64,000 nt of DNA from contig NZ_JAHCDK010000001.1 in assembly GCF_018413465.1 (NCBI RefSeq), positions 1 to 64,000 on the forward strand. Reading direction: 5' to 3'. Shown one piece after another: positions 37,250-46,978 of the stretch. This DNA is from Flavobacterium sp. CYK-55. GTDB taxonomy: Bacteria; Bacteroidota; Bacteroidia; Flavobacteriales; Flavobacteriaceae. Within the stretch, counting starts at the first letter, position 1. Each line of letters starts with the position of its first letter. The notes under the pieces are model-generated. The model made no database searches. It saw nothing but the letters and a program-made list of their open reading frames with translations, and was not told where the DNA came from. Both the position numbers and the translations under genes were made by a program.

Positions 37250-38983
37250 TTAATACAGCTCTTTATTATTTGGCACTGCCCAAAACACTTTACGTGTTCG
37301 AACATTCGAAGGAGCATTAGGGTTGTTATTTACGCAATTACCCGAATAGTACGCACAATTATAGAAAGCACCCGGAAGTGGCTCAAGAGTTGGTTGGAAG
37401 TTGCTAGGATATCCTGTTCTTCTGTAATTGTTATATGGCTCAATACCATTACCCCAAGCAGCTATGTAAAATTCTTTAATAACCATTTCCAATTTACCAT
37501 CAGTAGTTTGATTATCGAAAAAACCAGAAACATAATTAATGTATTTAGTCTTTTTAGCCAACAAATCATCTTGGTCATTTTGGTCAAGAACTGGGTAGTC
37601 AGCAAACAAACCTGTAGTTTTATCAATAGAATGAGTTATCGCAGTTTCAAATTCAGTTTTTGCTGAACCAGAAATAATATTTTTCAGTATCAATTCAGCT
37701 TTCATAAAATGAACAAAAGAAGACAACATAATGGGCATGATACCAGCACCTAATTTGCCTTTGTTACCATCTGTTTGAACAGAATTTGCGGACTCTCCTC
37801 CATACATCCCCCCAATTGGGTATGTACCAGCGACAGTTCTCTTATCTGAATCCGGCGGCAAACCTGCATTGTTACCGTGATCTCTACCCAAATAACCAAA
37901 TTGTGGCATAGCACCAGCTACCCAGTTTGAAACAGTATAACATGTTCTGATAGTATTATCATAGAAAGAGTTGTACGAAATATTGTTGTAATTCTCAGGC
38001 CTCGATCTTCCTGGAATAGTAAAGGTATCTTCGTTTTGAGGGTCAGCATCTTGTCTATAAAAGTAGAAATTAACACGAGGATCACCAGGATTTTGAATAG
38101 AATTAGTAAAGTCAGAAGTTGCTCCCTTTTCAGTTGTCATTGCCCACATAAAATAGTTCCCTATGTATGAACCTCCCCCTCTTTCATATTGGTCGTTATA
38201 AAGAGGATGTCTTGAATTTGGATTAAACCTTGAGTTGCCATACTTAAAAACAAAATCATCTGATGCATCATTGATAATGTTGTTAGAGTTGATAATTTGA
38301 TTAATCTCATTAGCAACGTTTTTAGTCCCTAAAGTAGATAACAAATTACAATTGTTATACATTTTCAATTTCAAAGTATTAGCTAATTTAATCCACTTTG
38401 CAGAAAGTCCGCCGTAATATAAATCTTGAATTTTTATTTTAGGATTATCCGGCAAATCAAACTTAGCAATAGCATCATCCAACTCAGTAATAATCGAAGC
38501 ATAAACTTCAGAATCTTTATCAAATGCAGGAGTTATATTAGCATTTCCTTGAAGAGCTTGAGAATATGGAATGTCCCCATACATATCAACAAAAGTCATT
38601 AAGACATAGCATCTGATAATTTTAGAAGCCCCCATTACAAAATTTAAGTTTTGCTGGTTAGCCTTCGGCTCCATCAATTTAATAGCATTCAAAATATTAT
38701 AACCTGTACTCCACTGTTGATTAAAATTAACAGGTGCAAAAGCGTTATCGTAAGTATTACCTCCAGTCATAGCCATTTGACGAGTAATTCTTTGCGTAAA
38801 AGAATTGGTCTGATCAACAAAATCAGGAAGCTGTAATTGAATGTAGTTAAAAGTATACTTAGGTTCAAGTAAATTAGCATTAATTGTACTTGGGTTTTCA
38901 GTTTGATCCAAATCAACTGTCTCACAACCCCAAATGGAAACTGTGAAAGCAACTAATAATAATTTGATATATTTCTTATTCAT
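37250..38983 (-). CDS. SusD/RagB-family lipoprotein
   Basis: 577 residues, lipobox SIWGCETVD. SusD-like (SusD/RagB, possibly the SusD_2 subgroup) with helical TPR-like segments: SKIIRCYVLMTFVDMYGDIPYSQAL and GLSAKWIKLANTLKLKMYNNC regions are diagnostic. It forms the lid of the SusC channel and binds ligand. Five bases after susC. Confidence 0.92.
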   Translation of the reverse strand: MNKKYIKLLLVAFTVSIWGCETVDLDQTENPSTINANLLEPKYTFNYIQLQLPDFVDQTNSFTQRITRQMAMTGGNTYDNAFAPVNFNQQWSTGYNILNAIKLMEPKANQQNLNFVMGASKIIRCYVLMTFVDMYGDIPYSQALQGNANITPAFDKDSEVYASIITELDDAIAKFDLPDNPKIKIQDLYYGGLSAKWIKLANTLKLKMYNNCNLLSTLGTKNVANEINQIINSNNIINDASDDFVFKYGNSRFNPNSRHPLYNDQYERGGGSYIGNYFMWAMTTEKGATSDFTNSIQNPGDPRVNFYFYRQDADPQNEDTFTIPGRSRPENYNNISYNSFYDNTIRTCYTVSNWVAGAMPQFGYLGRDHGNNAGLPPDSDKRTVAGTYPIGGMYGGESANSVQTDGNKGKLGAGIMPIMLSSFVHFMKAELILKNIISGSAKTEFETAITHSIDKTTGLFADYPVLDQNDQDDLLAKKTKYINYVSGFFDNQTTDGKLEMVIKEFYIAAWGNGIEPYNNYRRTGYPSNFQPTLEPLPGAFYNCAYYSGNCVNNNPNAPSNVRTRKVFWAVPNNKELY

Positions 38984-38988
38984 GACTT

Positions 38989-41900
38989 TTAGAAAGTTAA
39001 ATTAAAGTTGAATCCATATCTTTTAGCCGTAGGACCGGTCAAATAGTCAAACCCTTGTCCGTTACCCACACCTAAACTCATCACTTCTGGATCGAAGTTT
39101 AAGTGTTTAGGGAAATTAAATGCTTTGAACCATAAGTTCTGACCAACAAAAGAGATAGACATTTTTCCAAATGGCGTTTTTTCTAACCATTTTTTTGGTA
39201 GACTATAGGACAAAGAAACTTCTCTCAAGCGAAGATTCGTAGCATCATATATAGCCTGCTCATTAACAAAGAAACCTGAATTATTAAAACCATATTGTGT
39301 AAGACCAATTTGGGTTGTATTAACATTACCATTGACATTCACACCAGGCAAAACAAATGTTCCAGAGCGGTCAAAGTTGGTGTCTTCTGTCAAACCACGT
39401 GACAACAAGGCCGCAGCGGTTGTTGAATAAATATCACCCCCTCTTTGGTATTCAAACTGGAATCCAAACGTAATGTTTTTGTACGAAAACTCATTAATCA
39501 CAGTCGATTTCCAATCCGGATTCGGGTCGCCAATAATTGACAATTCATTATTTACTAAATAGTTCCCATCAGCACCAACTACATAGTTACCATTTACATC
39601 ACGTGTAATAGAACTACCCATAATCACTCCATAAGGTTGACCACTAATAGCAAAGTTTCCTAAGTTGGTAAAACCTGCAATTGCGAGAGATGAAACTGAC
39701 CCTAATCCGAGCTCATCCACATAGTTTCTGTTTCTGGTAAAGTTAATAGTAGCATCCCATGTAAATCCATCATCTTTTTTAGGTCGGAAAATGGCTAAAT
39801 TCAACCCTAACTCAATTCCTTTGTTACTGACTTGTGCAACATTATCAGTTGTATAATCATACCCCGTTGAAGGATCTAAATCTCGTTCAACAATCAAATT
39901 AGTTGATACTTTATTGTACAATGATAAATCAATTCCAAGTCTATTATCGAACAACTTAGATTCAAAACCAAACTCAAGTTCTTTGACTAACTCTGGTTTA
40001 AGTTTAAGATTACCAAGTTCATTGCTTGGTGATAATGTATTCACAACTGTTCCATCTTGTTGCAAGAAAGCTTTGGCTCGTGTATTTAATCCAATCATAG
40101 TTTTATACGGGTCAGGAAAACCAGCCGAAGAACCATAACCTACGCGTAATTTAGCATAGTTGATATATTTATTTCCTTTTAATGCCGCAATTGCTTCTGT
40201 AGGGATAAATGATACTGATGCCGAAGGATAAAATAAAGAACGATAAGATGGCTGTAATGAAGAATACCAATCGTTACGCCCTTGAAGGTTCAAATAAATA
40301 TATTTTTTGTAACCCAATGTTGTACTGGCATACAAACCAACAATGTTGAAGCTTTGCTTCTCAGAGTATCCATCGTGATTTTCAAAATTTTGATGCTCTA
40401 TCAACCCGTACAAAAACTGTGATGTACTTGCTAAGTAATCTAGTTTTTTAGACTCAAATCTTGGGTTAAAACCAAGCGTCCCATCTAAATTCCAGTTTTC
40501 GTTTTTGTCAATTTTTCTATCAAAATTATAACTAACCGTGTGGTCGTATATTGTATTCTCTCTCACCGTAGTTCTCAAAAAACCTTCATTATCAAAAGGC
40601 TGCCCATTACCTCTATTGATGTAATATTTTTTATTTTGGGTATAATTATCAACAGCAAAACGATAAGATACGTTAGACCACGAATTGATTTCATACATAG
40701 CTGTCATGTTACCAAAAAAACGACGAACACTTTCGTTGTCACTAGAATTTTTGAGCGTCCATCGCGGATTAGGTATATCTGGCCTGTAATTCACAGAAGA
40801 ATGGTCTATAGGATTTTCATAAGGCATCCCAAACAAATCCAAGTTTCTCGGTGTATACAAAATATTAGCAAAGACCGAAGGAGCTGCCGCATTTGAACCG
40901 AATCCAGCAGCTGTAGGAGGAGCAGTTTTATCTGTTCGAACATAATTAATAGTAGAACTCAAAGTAAAGCCATTTGTCAATTTGGTTCTGCCTCCACCTG
41001 TTAAATTAAGACGTTGATAAGTATTATTCTCAATAAAGCCTTCGTCTCTAGTATGTCCAACACCTACATTGTAGGAAGTGTTTTCTGAACGACCACCAAT
41101 ATTCAATGAGGTAGTTGTCACAACTCCAGTTCTAAAGAAAGGTTTTACGTTATTTTGAGGAGCATAAGGAACTGTTTTAGGGGTAGTTGCTTGATTTTGT
41201 TGATCAAAATTCCAGAACTGAGGAAAGGTGTCAGGACCATAATATGCAAGAGGATGAGACACCGTACCATCAGCACCAATACCTTGGGTTCCTACGGTTC
41301 CAAAAGCCGGACCCCAGTTAGAGAATGCTCCAGTGTATAAATTATCAAAACCATTACCATATCTATTTTGGTAATCAGGCAACGCTGATATTTCTGTCAT
41401 GTATAAAGACTGCGTAAAAGCAACATCCATCTTTTTGTTGATTTCTTTGGTATTACCAGATTTGGTCGTTACCAAAACAACCCCGTTTCTACCTGACGAA
41501 CCATACAAAGTGGTTGCGCTCAAACCTTTCAAGATACTTATGCTTTCAATACTGTTCGGATCCAAATCCAAGAAACGGCTTGAAGCATTGGTTGCCCCTT
41601 CCAAGAAGTTACCATCACTGTTGGTTTCAGCATTAAAAGGAATACCATCTACCACAAACAAAGGCTGATTACTACCGGTAATAGAAGAATATCCACGGAT
41701 GATGATATTCGTTCCAGAACCAGACAAACCACTAGTTTGCTGAATATTCACACCAGGTGCTTTTCCGGTAAGTGCACGTGCCACATCGGTTGATGGTTTT
41801 GAAGCAAAGTCTTCGGCTTTAATGGTTGTTACTGCATAACCCAAGGCTTTTTTCTCTTTCTTAATACCTTGACTGGTAACAACTACCTCGTTTAACTTTT

Positions 41901-42198
41901 CTCCCTCACCGGTTTTCATTTTTATGTTAACTACGTTTGATGCACCTACAGTAACAGGTTTATCGTCGTAACCGATGAATGAAACAATCAAAACATCACC
42001 TGTTTTGGCTTTGATGGCAAATTTACCATCAACATCTGTTTGCACACCGTTTTTAGTGCCTTTAACCATTACGTTGGCACCAGGAAGAGGCCCCTGATCA
42101 TCAGAAACAACCCCCGATACAGTTTTCTCCTGTGCCAGAGCCAACTGCATTGTAAACACCATGACTAGTGTAAAAATCCATTTGAACTTCGATCTCAT
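38989..42198 (-). CDS. SusC/RagA-family TonB-linked outer-membrane transporter
   Basis: 1069 residues. Signal peptide to LALAQE; carboxypeptidase D-like N-terminal domain (SGVVSDDQGPLPGANVMVKG); plug with LNEVVVTSQGIKKEKKALGY and the SusC hallmark GYSSITGSNQPLFVVDGIPF; then a 22-stranded barrel ending in an aromatic final strand (YGFNFNLTF). Imports a bound oligomer with its SusD partner using TonB energy. No glycoside hydrolase, lyase, sensor or sigma factor lies next to the operon, so the substrate is not revealed; the chitin-binding-like lipoprotein is the only hint. Confidence 0.95.
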   Translation of the reverse strand: MRSKFKWIFTLVMVFTMQLALAQEKTVSGVVSDDQGPLPGANVMVKGTKNGVQTDVDGKFAIKAKTGDVLIVSFIGYDDKPVTVGASNVVNIKMKTGEGEKLNEVVVTSQGIKKEKKALGYAVTTIKAEDFASKPSTDVARALTGKAPGVNIQQTSGLSGSGTNIIIRGYSSITGSNQPLFVVDGIPFNAETNSDGNFLEGATNASSRFLDLDPNSIESISILKGLSATTLYGSSGRNGVVLVTTKSGNTKEINKKMDVAFTQSLYMTEISALPDYQNRYGNGFDNLYTGAFSNWGPAFGTVGTQGIGADGTVSHPLAYYGPDTFPQFWNFDQQNQATTPKTVPYAPQNNVKPFFRTGVVTTTSLNIGGRSENTSYNVGVGHTRDEGFIENNTYQRLNLTGGGRTKLTNGFTLSSTINYVRTDKTAPPTAAGFGSNAAAPSVFANILYTPRNLDLFGMPYENPIDHSSVNYRPDIPNPRWTLKNSSDNESVRRFFGNMTAMYEINSWSNVSYRFAVDNYTQNKKYYINRGNGQPFDNEGFLRTTVRENTIYDHTVSYNFDRKIDKNENWNLDGTLGFNPRFESKKLDYLASTSQFLYGLIEHQNFENHDGYSEKQSFNIVGLYASTTLGYKKYIYLNLQGRNDWYSSLQPSYRSLFYPSASVSFIPTEAIAALKGNKYINYAKLRVGYGSSAGFPDPYKTMIGLNTRAKAFLQQDGTVVNTLSPSNELGNLKLKPELVKELEFGFESKLFDNRLGIDLSLYNKVSTNLIVERDLDPSTGYDYTTDNVAQVSNKGIELGLNLAIFRPKKDDGFTWDATINFTRNRNYVDELGLGSVSSLAIAGFTNLGNFAISGQPYGVIMGSSITRDVNGNYVVGADGNYLVNNELSIIGDPNPDWKSTVINEFSYKNITFGFQFEYQRGGDIYSTTAAALLSRGLTEDTNFDRSGTFVLPGVNVNGNVNTTQIGLTQYGFNNSGFFVNEQAIYDATNLRLREVSLSYSLPKKWLEKTPFGKMSISFVGQNLWFKAFNFPKHLNFDPEVMSLGVGNGQGFDYLTGPTAKRYGFNFNLTF

Positions 42199-42255
42199 AT
42201 AAAATTTCGTTTGAGTTAGATATCCCGCAAACTTCTTAATTAATTCTTAAATAAA

Positions 42256-42263
42256 CAAATATA
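42256..42263 (-). promoter_or_regulatory. -7 box of the SusC/SusD operon
   Basis: TATATTTG, an exact TAnnTTTG match, 58 bp before the ATG. No TTG at 17-23 bases, consistent with a regulated promoter, though not proof. Confidence 0.5.
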
Positions 42264-42389
42264 TATTCTTAATATCTTTTTTGTCGACATGTTAAAAAAT
42301 CTTCAGAAATGTTTATATATTTCGATTCAAGACCATTAATCTTACAACAAACATCGTTCAACTGACATGAATTTTAAACTTTAGCAAAA

Positions 42390-42998
42390 ATGCTCCTTAC
42401 CCGTTTTTCAACTTTTGCAAACGAAGCCGGAACCGATGAAGCCGGACGCGGTTGCCTGGCCGGACCGGTCACTGCGGCGGCCGTAATTCTTCCGCCTGAT
42501 TTCAAACATCCGTTGCTCAACGACTCCAAACAACTCACCGAAAAACAGCGTTACCAACTACGTCCCATCATAGAAGCTGAAGCCATAGCATTTGCCTACA
42601 CCCATTTGCATCGCGATGTCATTGATGAGATCAACATTCTCAACGCATCCATCCAAGCCATGCAAGAATCGCTGCGCAAACTCCATCCTTCACCTTTATA
42701 TATTATAGTAGACGGCAACCGATTCAAACCGCTCGACAACATTCCACACAGTTGTATTGTCAAAGGCGATTCAAAATATCTGAGTATTGCTGCCGCATCG
42801 GTATTGGCCAAAACCTACCGCGATGATTTCATGGACGAAATCCACCTAAAACATCCCGAATACAACTGGAAAAAAAACAAAGGATACCCAACAGTAGAAC
42901 ACCGCGTGGCAATTAAAAAATACGGAAGCACGCCGTATCACCGCCTATCGTTCAAATTATTACCCGATCAACTCAGTCTTGATTTTGACGCTCAATAG
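42390..42998 (+). CDS. rnhB: Ribonuclease HII
   Basis: 202 residues. [14 protein letters not shown] carries the first catalytic Asp-Glu pair; IIVDGNRF and [17 protein letters not shown] complete the active site, and [14 protein letters not shown] is the C-terminal signature. It removes RNA from DNA hybrids, including single ribonucleotides. Convergent with lipB; the two stops overlap by 26 bp. Confidence 0.96.
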   Translation: MLLTRFSTFANEAGTDEAGRGCLAGPVTAAAVILPPDFKHPLLNDSKQLTEKQRYQLRPIIEAEAIAFAYTHLHRDVIDEINILNASIQAMQESLRKLHPSPLYIIVDGNRFKPLDNIPHSCIVKGDSKYLSIAAASVLAKTYRDDFMDEIHLKHPEYNWKKNKGYPTVEHRVAIKKYGSTPYHRLSFKLLPDQLSLDFDAQ

Positions 42999-43722
42999 AA
43001 GCCGCATAACGCAATGGTTCTGACATTTCAACCCAACGCGCTTCAAAAAGTGCTGAGAAATGCTGCAAAATTCTGGCTTTCACTTCACGTTCATTCACCT
43101 GCGAAACACCAAGTTCAATATTCAGTGAAGTCACCGCTTTACCGCGAATTCCACACGGAATAATGTTGTCAAAATAACCCAAATCAGCATTCACATTCAA
43201 GGCAAAACCGTGCATCGTTACCCAGCGCGACGCCCGAACGCCCATAGCGCAAATCTTGCGTGCAAACGGAGTTCCTACACCCAGCCAAACCCCGGTTTCA
43301 CCTTCACTCCTGCCCGACGCGATTCCGTAATCGGCCAAGGTCAAAATGATGGATTCCTCCAACAAACGCAAATATTTGTGAATGTCCGTAAAAAAATTCT
43401 CCAAATCCAGAATCGGATAACCCACAATTTGGCCCGGCCCATGGTACGTAATATCGCCACCGCGGTTTATTTTATAAAACTTGGTGCCTTTCTCTTGGAG
43501 CTGCTTTTCACTCAAAAGCATATTCGCCACATCGCCGCTTTTGCCCAAAGTATACACATGCGGATGCTCTACCCACAAAAAATAATTCGGCGTCACCAAA
43601 GTTGGTTCTTGTCGCTTTTGCAACTTAATATCCACAATTTGCTGGAACAATTGCTCTTGATAATCCCAAACCGCCTGATAATCCTGACGTCCTAAATCTT
43701 GTAGTTGAACCGTTTTATTCAT
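42973..43722 (-). CDS. lipB: Octanoyl-[acyl-carrier-protein]:protein N-octanoyltransferase
   Basis: 249 residues from the ATG at 43722 ([11 protein letters not shown]). A longer start at 43740 is possible in frame, but a perfect -7 box lies inside that extension and the shorter form matches relatives. The family signature [18 protein letters not shown], the lysine in [17 protein letters not shown], and IPCGI are intact. Transfers octanoyl groups to lipoyl domains; the E2 protein at the right edge of this window would be a substrate. Confidence 0.95.
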   Translation of the reverse strand: MNKTVQLQDLGRQDYQAVWDYQEQLFQQIVDIKLQKRQEPTLVTPNYFLWVEHPHVYTLGKSGDVANMLLSEKQLQEKGTKFYKINRGGDITYHGPGQIVGYPILDLENFFTDIHKYLRLLEESIILTLADYGIASGRSEGETGVWLGVGTPFARKICAMGVRASRWVTMHGFALNVNADLGYFDNIIPCGIRGKAVTSLNIELGVSQVNEREVKARILQHFSALFEARWVEMSEPLRYAASIERQNQD

Positions 43723-43726
43723 GCCG

Positions 43727-43734
43727 CAAAAATA
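43727..43734 (-). promoter_or_regulatory. -7 box of lipB implying a leaderless mRNA
   Basis: TATTTTTG ends 4 bases before the ATG at 43722, placing the RNA start at or within a couple of bases of the start codon. Confidence 0.5.
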
Positions 43735-43805
43735 CAACATAATTGCCTTGCGATGTTTGTTTTTTCAACCAGAAGCGAAACCTAAATTTTCCAAAACCAT
43801 CCTAC

Positions 43806-43871
43806 CACCCGCTTTTCGGCTTTATCTCCCGCTGCCGCGTGAGGATATCGCCTGCAATCGGGGCTAACGAG
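43806..43871 (-). repeat. Intergenic element, copy D (partial or diverged)
   Basis: On the minus strand it reads TTAGCCCCGATTGCAGGCG...ATCCTCACGCGGCAGCGGGAG then AAAAGCGGG. The TAGCCC and AAAAGCGG parts resemble copies B and E, but the centre is shorter. It lies between lipB and lysS; nothing else is seen there apart from the lysS promoter. Confidence 0.45.
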
Positions 43872-43918
43872 CAACATTCAATTTCCAAAACCGGCCTTTG
43901 AATAATTCTGCGCGCGCA

Positions 43919-43949
43919 TTGCAACTCTAAAACTTATCCAATATCTTTG
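43919..43949 (+). promoter_or_regulatory. Promoter of lysS
   Basis: TTG, 20 bases, TATCTTTG; predicted leader about 15 nt. Confidence 0.7.
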
Positions 43950-43969
43950 CGCACTTAAAAACCATCATT

Positions 43970-45676
43970 ATGGCATTATCAGAACAAGAAATACTCCGCC
44001 GCGAGGCGCTGGTTGAATTGCGCCAATTAGGAATCGAGCCCTACCCGGCTGCCGAGTACACCACGACTGCTTATTCAAACGACATTCTAGAGAACTTCTC
44101 TAAATACGAAGGTCAAGAAGTAGTTTTAGCCGGCAGACTTATGGGTAAACGCATCATGGGCAAGGCCTCTTTTGCCGAACTCAAAGATTCTGAAGGTCGT
44201 ATTCAAGTGTATATTGCCCGTGATGAAGTTTCGCATGACGAAGAAAAAACCATGTACAATGTAGTCTTCAAAAAACTACTTGACATTGGCGATTTTATTG
44301 GCGTCCGCGGAAAAGTGTTTAAAACCCAAGTGGGTGAAGTATCCGTTCACGTGAGTGAGCTAACCTTTTTATCTAAAGCTTTGCGTCCGCTTCCGGTAGT
44401 TAAAACCGATGCCGACGGAAAAATATACGATGCCTTTGCCGACCCTGAGCAACGTTATCGCCGCCGTTATGTTGATTTGACTGTGAATGATCACGTCAAA
44501 GAAACCTTTATCAAACGCACCAAATTGTTCAATGCCATGCGCAGCTTTTTCAATGAGCGCGGGTATTTAGAAGTGGAAACTCCGGTATTGCAACCTATTC
44601 CGGGCGGAGCTGCGGCGCGTCCGTTTATTACGCACCACAACTCGTTGGATATTCCTTTGTATATGCGTATTGCCAATGAGTTGTATTTAAAAAGACTCAT
44701 CGTGGGCGGATTCGAAGGTGTGTATGAATTCTCAAAAAACTTCCGCAACGAAGGCATGGACAGAACGCACAATCCTGAGTTTACGGCCATGGAAATCTAC
44801 GTATCCTACAAAGATTACCACTGGATGATGAAATTCACCGAACAATTGCTCGAGCATTGCGCCTTGGCGGTCAACGGAACCACCCAAGTTACTTTTGGCG
44901 AGCACACTGTTGACTTCAAAGCGCCGTATGCCCGCGTCACCATGACCGATGCCATCAAGCAATTTACCGGTTTTGATATTTCAGGTAAATCTGAAGCCGA
45001 GCTTTTTGCTGCCGCACAATCTATGGGTATTGAAGTTGATGCCACGATGGGCAAAGGCAAACTGATTGATGAAATTTTCGGTGCTAAATGCGAAGGCCAC
45101 TTTATTCAGCCTACATTTATCACTGACTATCCTAAAGAAATGTCACCGTTGTGTAAATCGCACCGCGACAATCCGGAACTCACCGAGCGTTTTGAACTCA
45201 TGGTTTGCGGTAAAGAAATTGCCAATGCTTATTCTGAGCTCAACGACCCAATTGATCAACGCGAACGTTTTGAAGATCAAATTCGCTTAGCCGAAAAAGG
45301 CGATGACGAAGCCAACGGACTCATTGATGAAGATTTCCTCAGAGCGCTTGAATACGGTATGCCGCCCACTTCTGGTTTGGGTATTGGTATGGACCGATTG
45401 ATGATGTTCTTAACCAACAACAGCTCGATTCAAGAAGTGTTGTTCTTTCCGCAGATGCGCCCCGAGAAAAAAGCCAACGTTATTGAACTCAACGACGACG
45501 AAAAACGCATTGTTGATTTGCTCAAAACCCATAACAACGCGCTTGATTTGGGCGTGCTCAAAGTTCAATCAGAACTCAGCGGCAAAAAATGGGATGCCGC
45601 CATGAAAAATCTAGCCAAACACGGCATGACGCATGTAAGTGTTGACGGCGATATCAAAACGGTTCATCTCAAATAA
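43970..45676 (+). CDS. lysS: Lysyl-tRNA synthetase, class II
   Basis: 568 residues, longer than the usual 500 because of a C-terminal extension of about 65 residues (NVIELNDDEKRIVDLLKTHN onward) commonly seen in Flavobacteria. OB-fold anticodon-binding domain (EGQEVVLAGRLMGKR), motif 2 FRNEGMDRTHNPEF, motif 3 GLGIGMDRLMM. Single gene with its own promoter and a shared terminator. Confidence 0.97.
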   Translation: MALSEQEILRREALVELRQLGIEPYPAAEYTTTAYSNDILENFSKYEGQEVVLAGRLMGKRIMGKASFAELKDSEGRIQVYIARDEVSHDEEKTMYNVVFKKLLDIGDFIGVRGKVFKTQVGEVSVHVSELTFLSKALRPLPVVKTDADGKIYDAFADPEQRYRRRYVDLTVNDHVKETFIKRTKLFNAMRSFFNERGYLEVETPVLQPIPGGAAARPFITHHNSLDIPLYMRIANELYLKRLIVGGFEGVYEFSKNFRNEGMDRTHNPEFTAMEIYVSYKDYHWMMKFTEQLLEHCALAVNGTTQVTFGEHTVDFKAPYARVTMTDAIKQFTGFDISGKSEAELFAAAQSMGIEVDATMGKGKLIDEIFGAKCEGHFIQPTFITDYPKEMSPLCKSHRDNPELTERFELMVCGKEIANAYSELNDPIDQRERFEDQIRLAEKGDDEANGLIDEDFLRALEYGMPPTSGLGIGMDRLMMFLTNNSSIQEVLFFPQMRPEKKANVIELNDDEKRIVDLLKTHNNALDLGVLKVQSELSGKKWDAAMKNLAKHGMTHVSVDGDIKTVHLK

Positions 45677-45686
45677 ATAACTTCAT

Positions 45687-45718
45687 AAAAAAAGGAACTC
45701 AATTGAGTTCCTTTTTTT
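45687..45718. terminator. Bidirectional terminator between lysS and the 84-residue gene
   Basis: A perfect palindrome: AAAAAAAGGAACTCAA and its complement. It can stop lysS transcripts and those from the opposite strand. Confidence 0.9.
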
Positions 45719-45734
45719 ACATAGTATAATTGAG

Positions 45735-45989
45735 TTAACCTCTGGCGGCCATCATGGCGGCAAAAATAGACCCAAACAAAATCAATGCAAAAATGACCAA
45801 TCCTATTATAATTGCCATCATGATGAGTTGCGCTTTGGCCCAATTTTGCCTGTTGGGGTTTTCGTTGCTGCCAAAAGCGTAAATAAACAACATAATAATA
45901 CCTACTAGCGGAATGGCCATAAGCAATAAAGTAATCAGCCATTCTTTTACCGATAACGGTTTTGGATTTGAATTTTCTACGGTTTCCAT
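45735..45989 (-). CDS. Small two-helix membrane protein
   Basis: 84 residues. A short polar N-terminus, then two transmembrane helices (LITLLLMAIPLVGIIMLFIYAF and IMMAIIIGLVIFALILFGSIF) joined by a loop GSNENPNRQNWAKA. No domain recognised; similar small proteins are common as hypotheticals in Flavobacteria. Isolated between a terminator and the copper cluster. Confidence 0.65.
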   Translation of the reverse strand: METVENSNPKPLSVKEWLITLLLMAIPLVGIIMLFIYAFGSNENPNRQNWAKAQLIMMAIIIGLVIFALILFGSIFAAMMAARG

Positions 45990-46029
45990 ATGTTTTGGTT
46001 TTGGTTATTGAGCTAATGTAAAGAAATTT

Positions 46030-46977
46030 TTACAATCCGTAGTTTAAATTAATGCTCCAACGCCCTATGGCTTTTAAGTTTCCGCCAGCCAAGTCTTGCT
46101 GCAAAGGCCACATAAAATTAAACCCAAAAGAGAGCTTATCTCTACCGGCTTCAAATCCGGTTTTACCAAATAAAATTTGACCGGCCGTATTGTTAAGTTT
46201 TTGCCCACGTTGAAAATTGGACTGATAATACTCAGCAGCAACCCCAAATTGGGGCGCTAAAGAATATTTATTTTTCTCATATAAATAAAAAAACGTTGCG
46301 GCATAATTGATTTGATTTCCAAATTGATATTCTCTTTTGTTGGCCGATTTAAAAATATATTGCGCCATGGTGTTGAGCCCGATTTTTTTGTGTCGAATGG
46401 TGTACTCGGCAGCTAACGAATAATCCCAACTGCCGGTTCCGGCCTGAAAACTCGGATTTAAGCTGCCTGAATTGGCCTCATTAAATTTTCCTGTGGGCAT
46501 TTTGATTCCTGCACCCACTTGCAGCGTATGCGCAAAATACGTGCTGTCGGTATGCGTTTGATAGAGTTGATACATCGCCATCAAAGTAATATCGCCCAGA
46601 CCGGATAAATTTTGATTGCCTTTTTGGGTTTCGCGCTCATGAAAATGATACGGCGCCAAAACCGACAACTGCACTTTTTTTATAACCGGAATTCGCGCCC
46701 AAAGTTGAACCGTATTGAATTGCTCGTCATACCAAGGCGAATTGCTGTATAATCCATCGTTGCTTTGATAGTGTTGGTAGAAATATCTCAGCCCCACAAA
46801 ATGCGCATTGAGCATTGAGGCAAAACCCATGCTTCCGCCACTGGCCGAACATCCGCAGGCATCGCAATCATCATCCTCTAAAAGAAGATATTGCTTAAAA
46901 TGATATGGCGCAATGGTGTCTTTTACCGCAGCATTCGCGGTAGAGATTGCCAACAAAAGAAAGATTATTTTTTTCAT
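46030..46977 (-). CDS. Outer-membrane beta-barrel with Cys-rich N-terminus, copper cluster
   Basis: 315 residues from the ATG at 46977 (MKKIIFLL), which overlaps or abuts the stop of the dihaem gene; an ATG five codons upstream is possible. Signal peptide to STANAA. Just after it is DDDCDACGCSASGG (about 34-48), a likely metal-binding patch. The rest is alternating beta-strand sequence of the phenol MetA/transporter type. It is co-transcribed with the MbnH-like and probably MbnP-like genes, so an outer-membrane transport or assembly role in copper handling is inferred. Confidence 0.7.
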   Translation of the reverse strand: MKKIIFLLLAISTANAAVKDTIAPYHFKQYLLLEDDDCDACGCSASGGSMGFASMLNAHFVGLRYFYQHYQSNDGLYSNSPWYDEQFNTVQLWARIPVIKKVQLSVLAPYHFHERETQKGNQNLSGLGDITLMAMYQLYQTHTDSTYFAHTLQVGAGIKMPTGKFNEANSGSLNPSFQAGTGSWDYSLAAEYTIRHKKIGLNTMAQYIFKSANKREYQFGNQINYAATFFYLYEKNKYSLAPQFGVAAEYYQSNFQRGQKLNNTAGQILFGKTGFEAGRDKLSFGFNFMWPLQQDLAGGNLKAIGRWSINLNYGL

Positions 46978-46978
46978 G

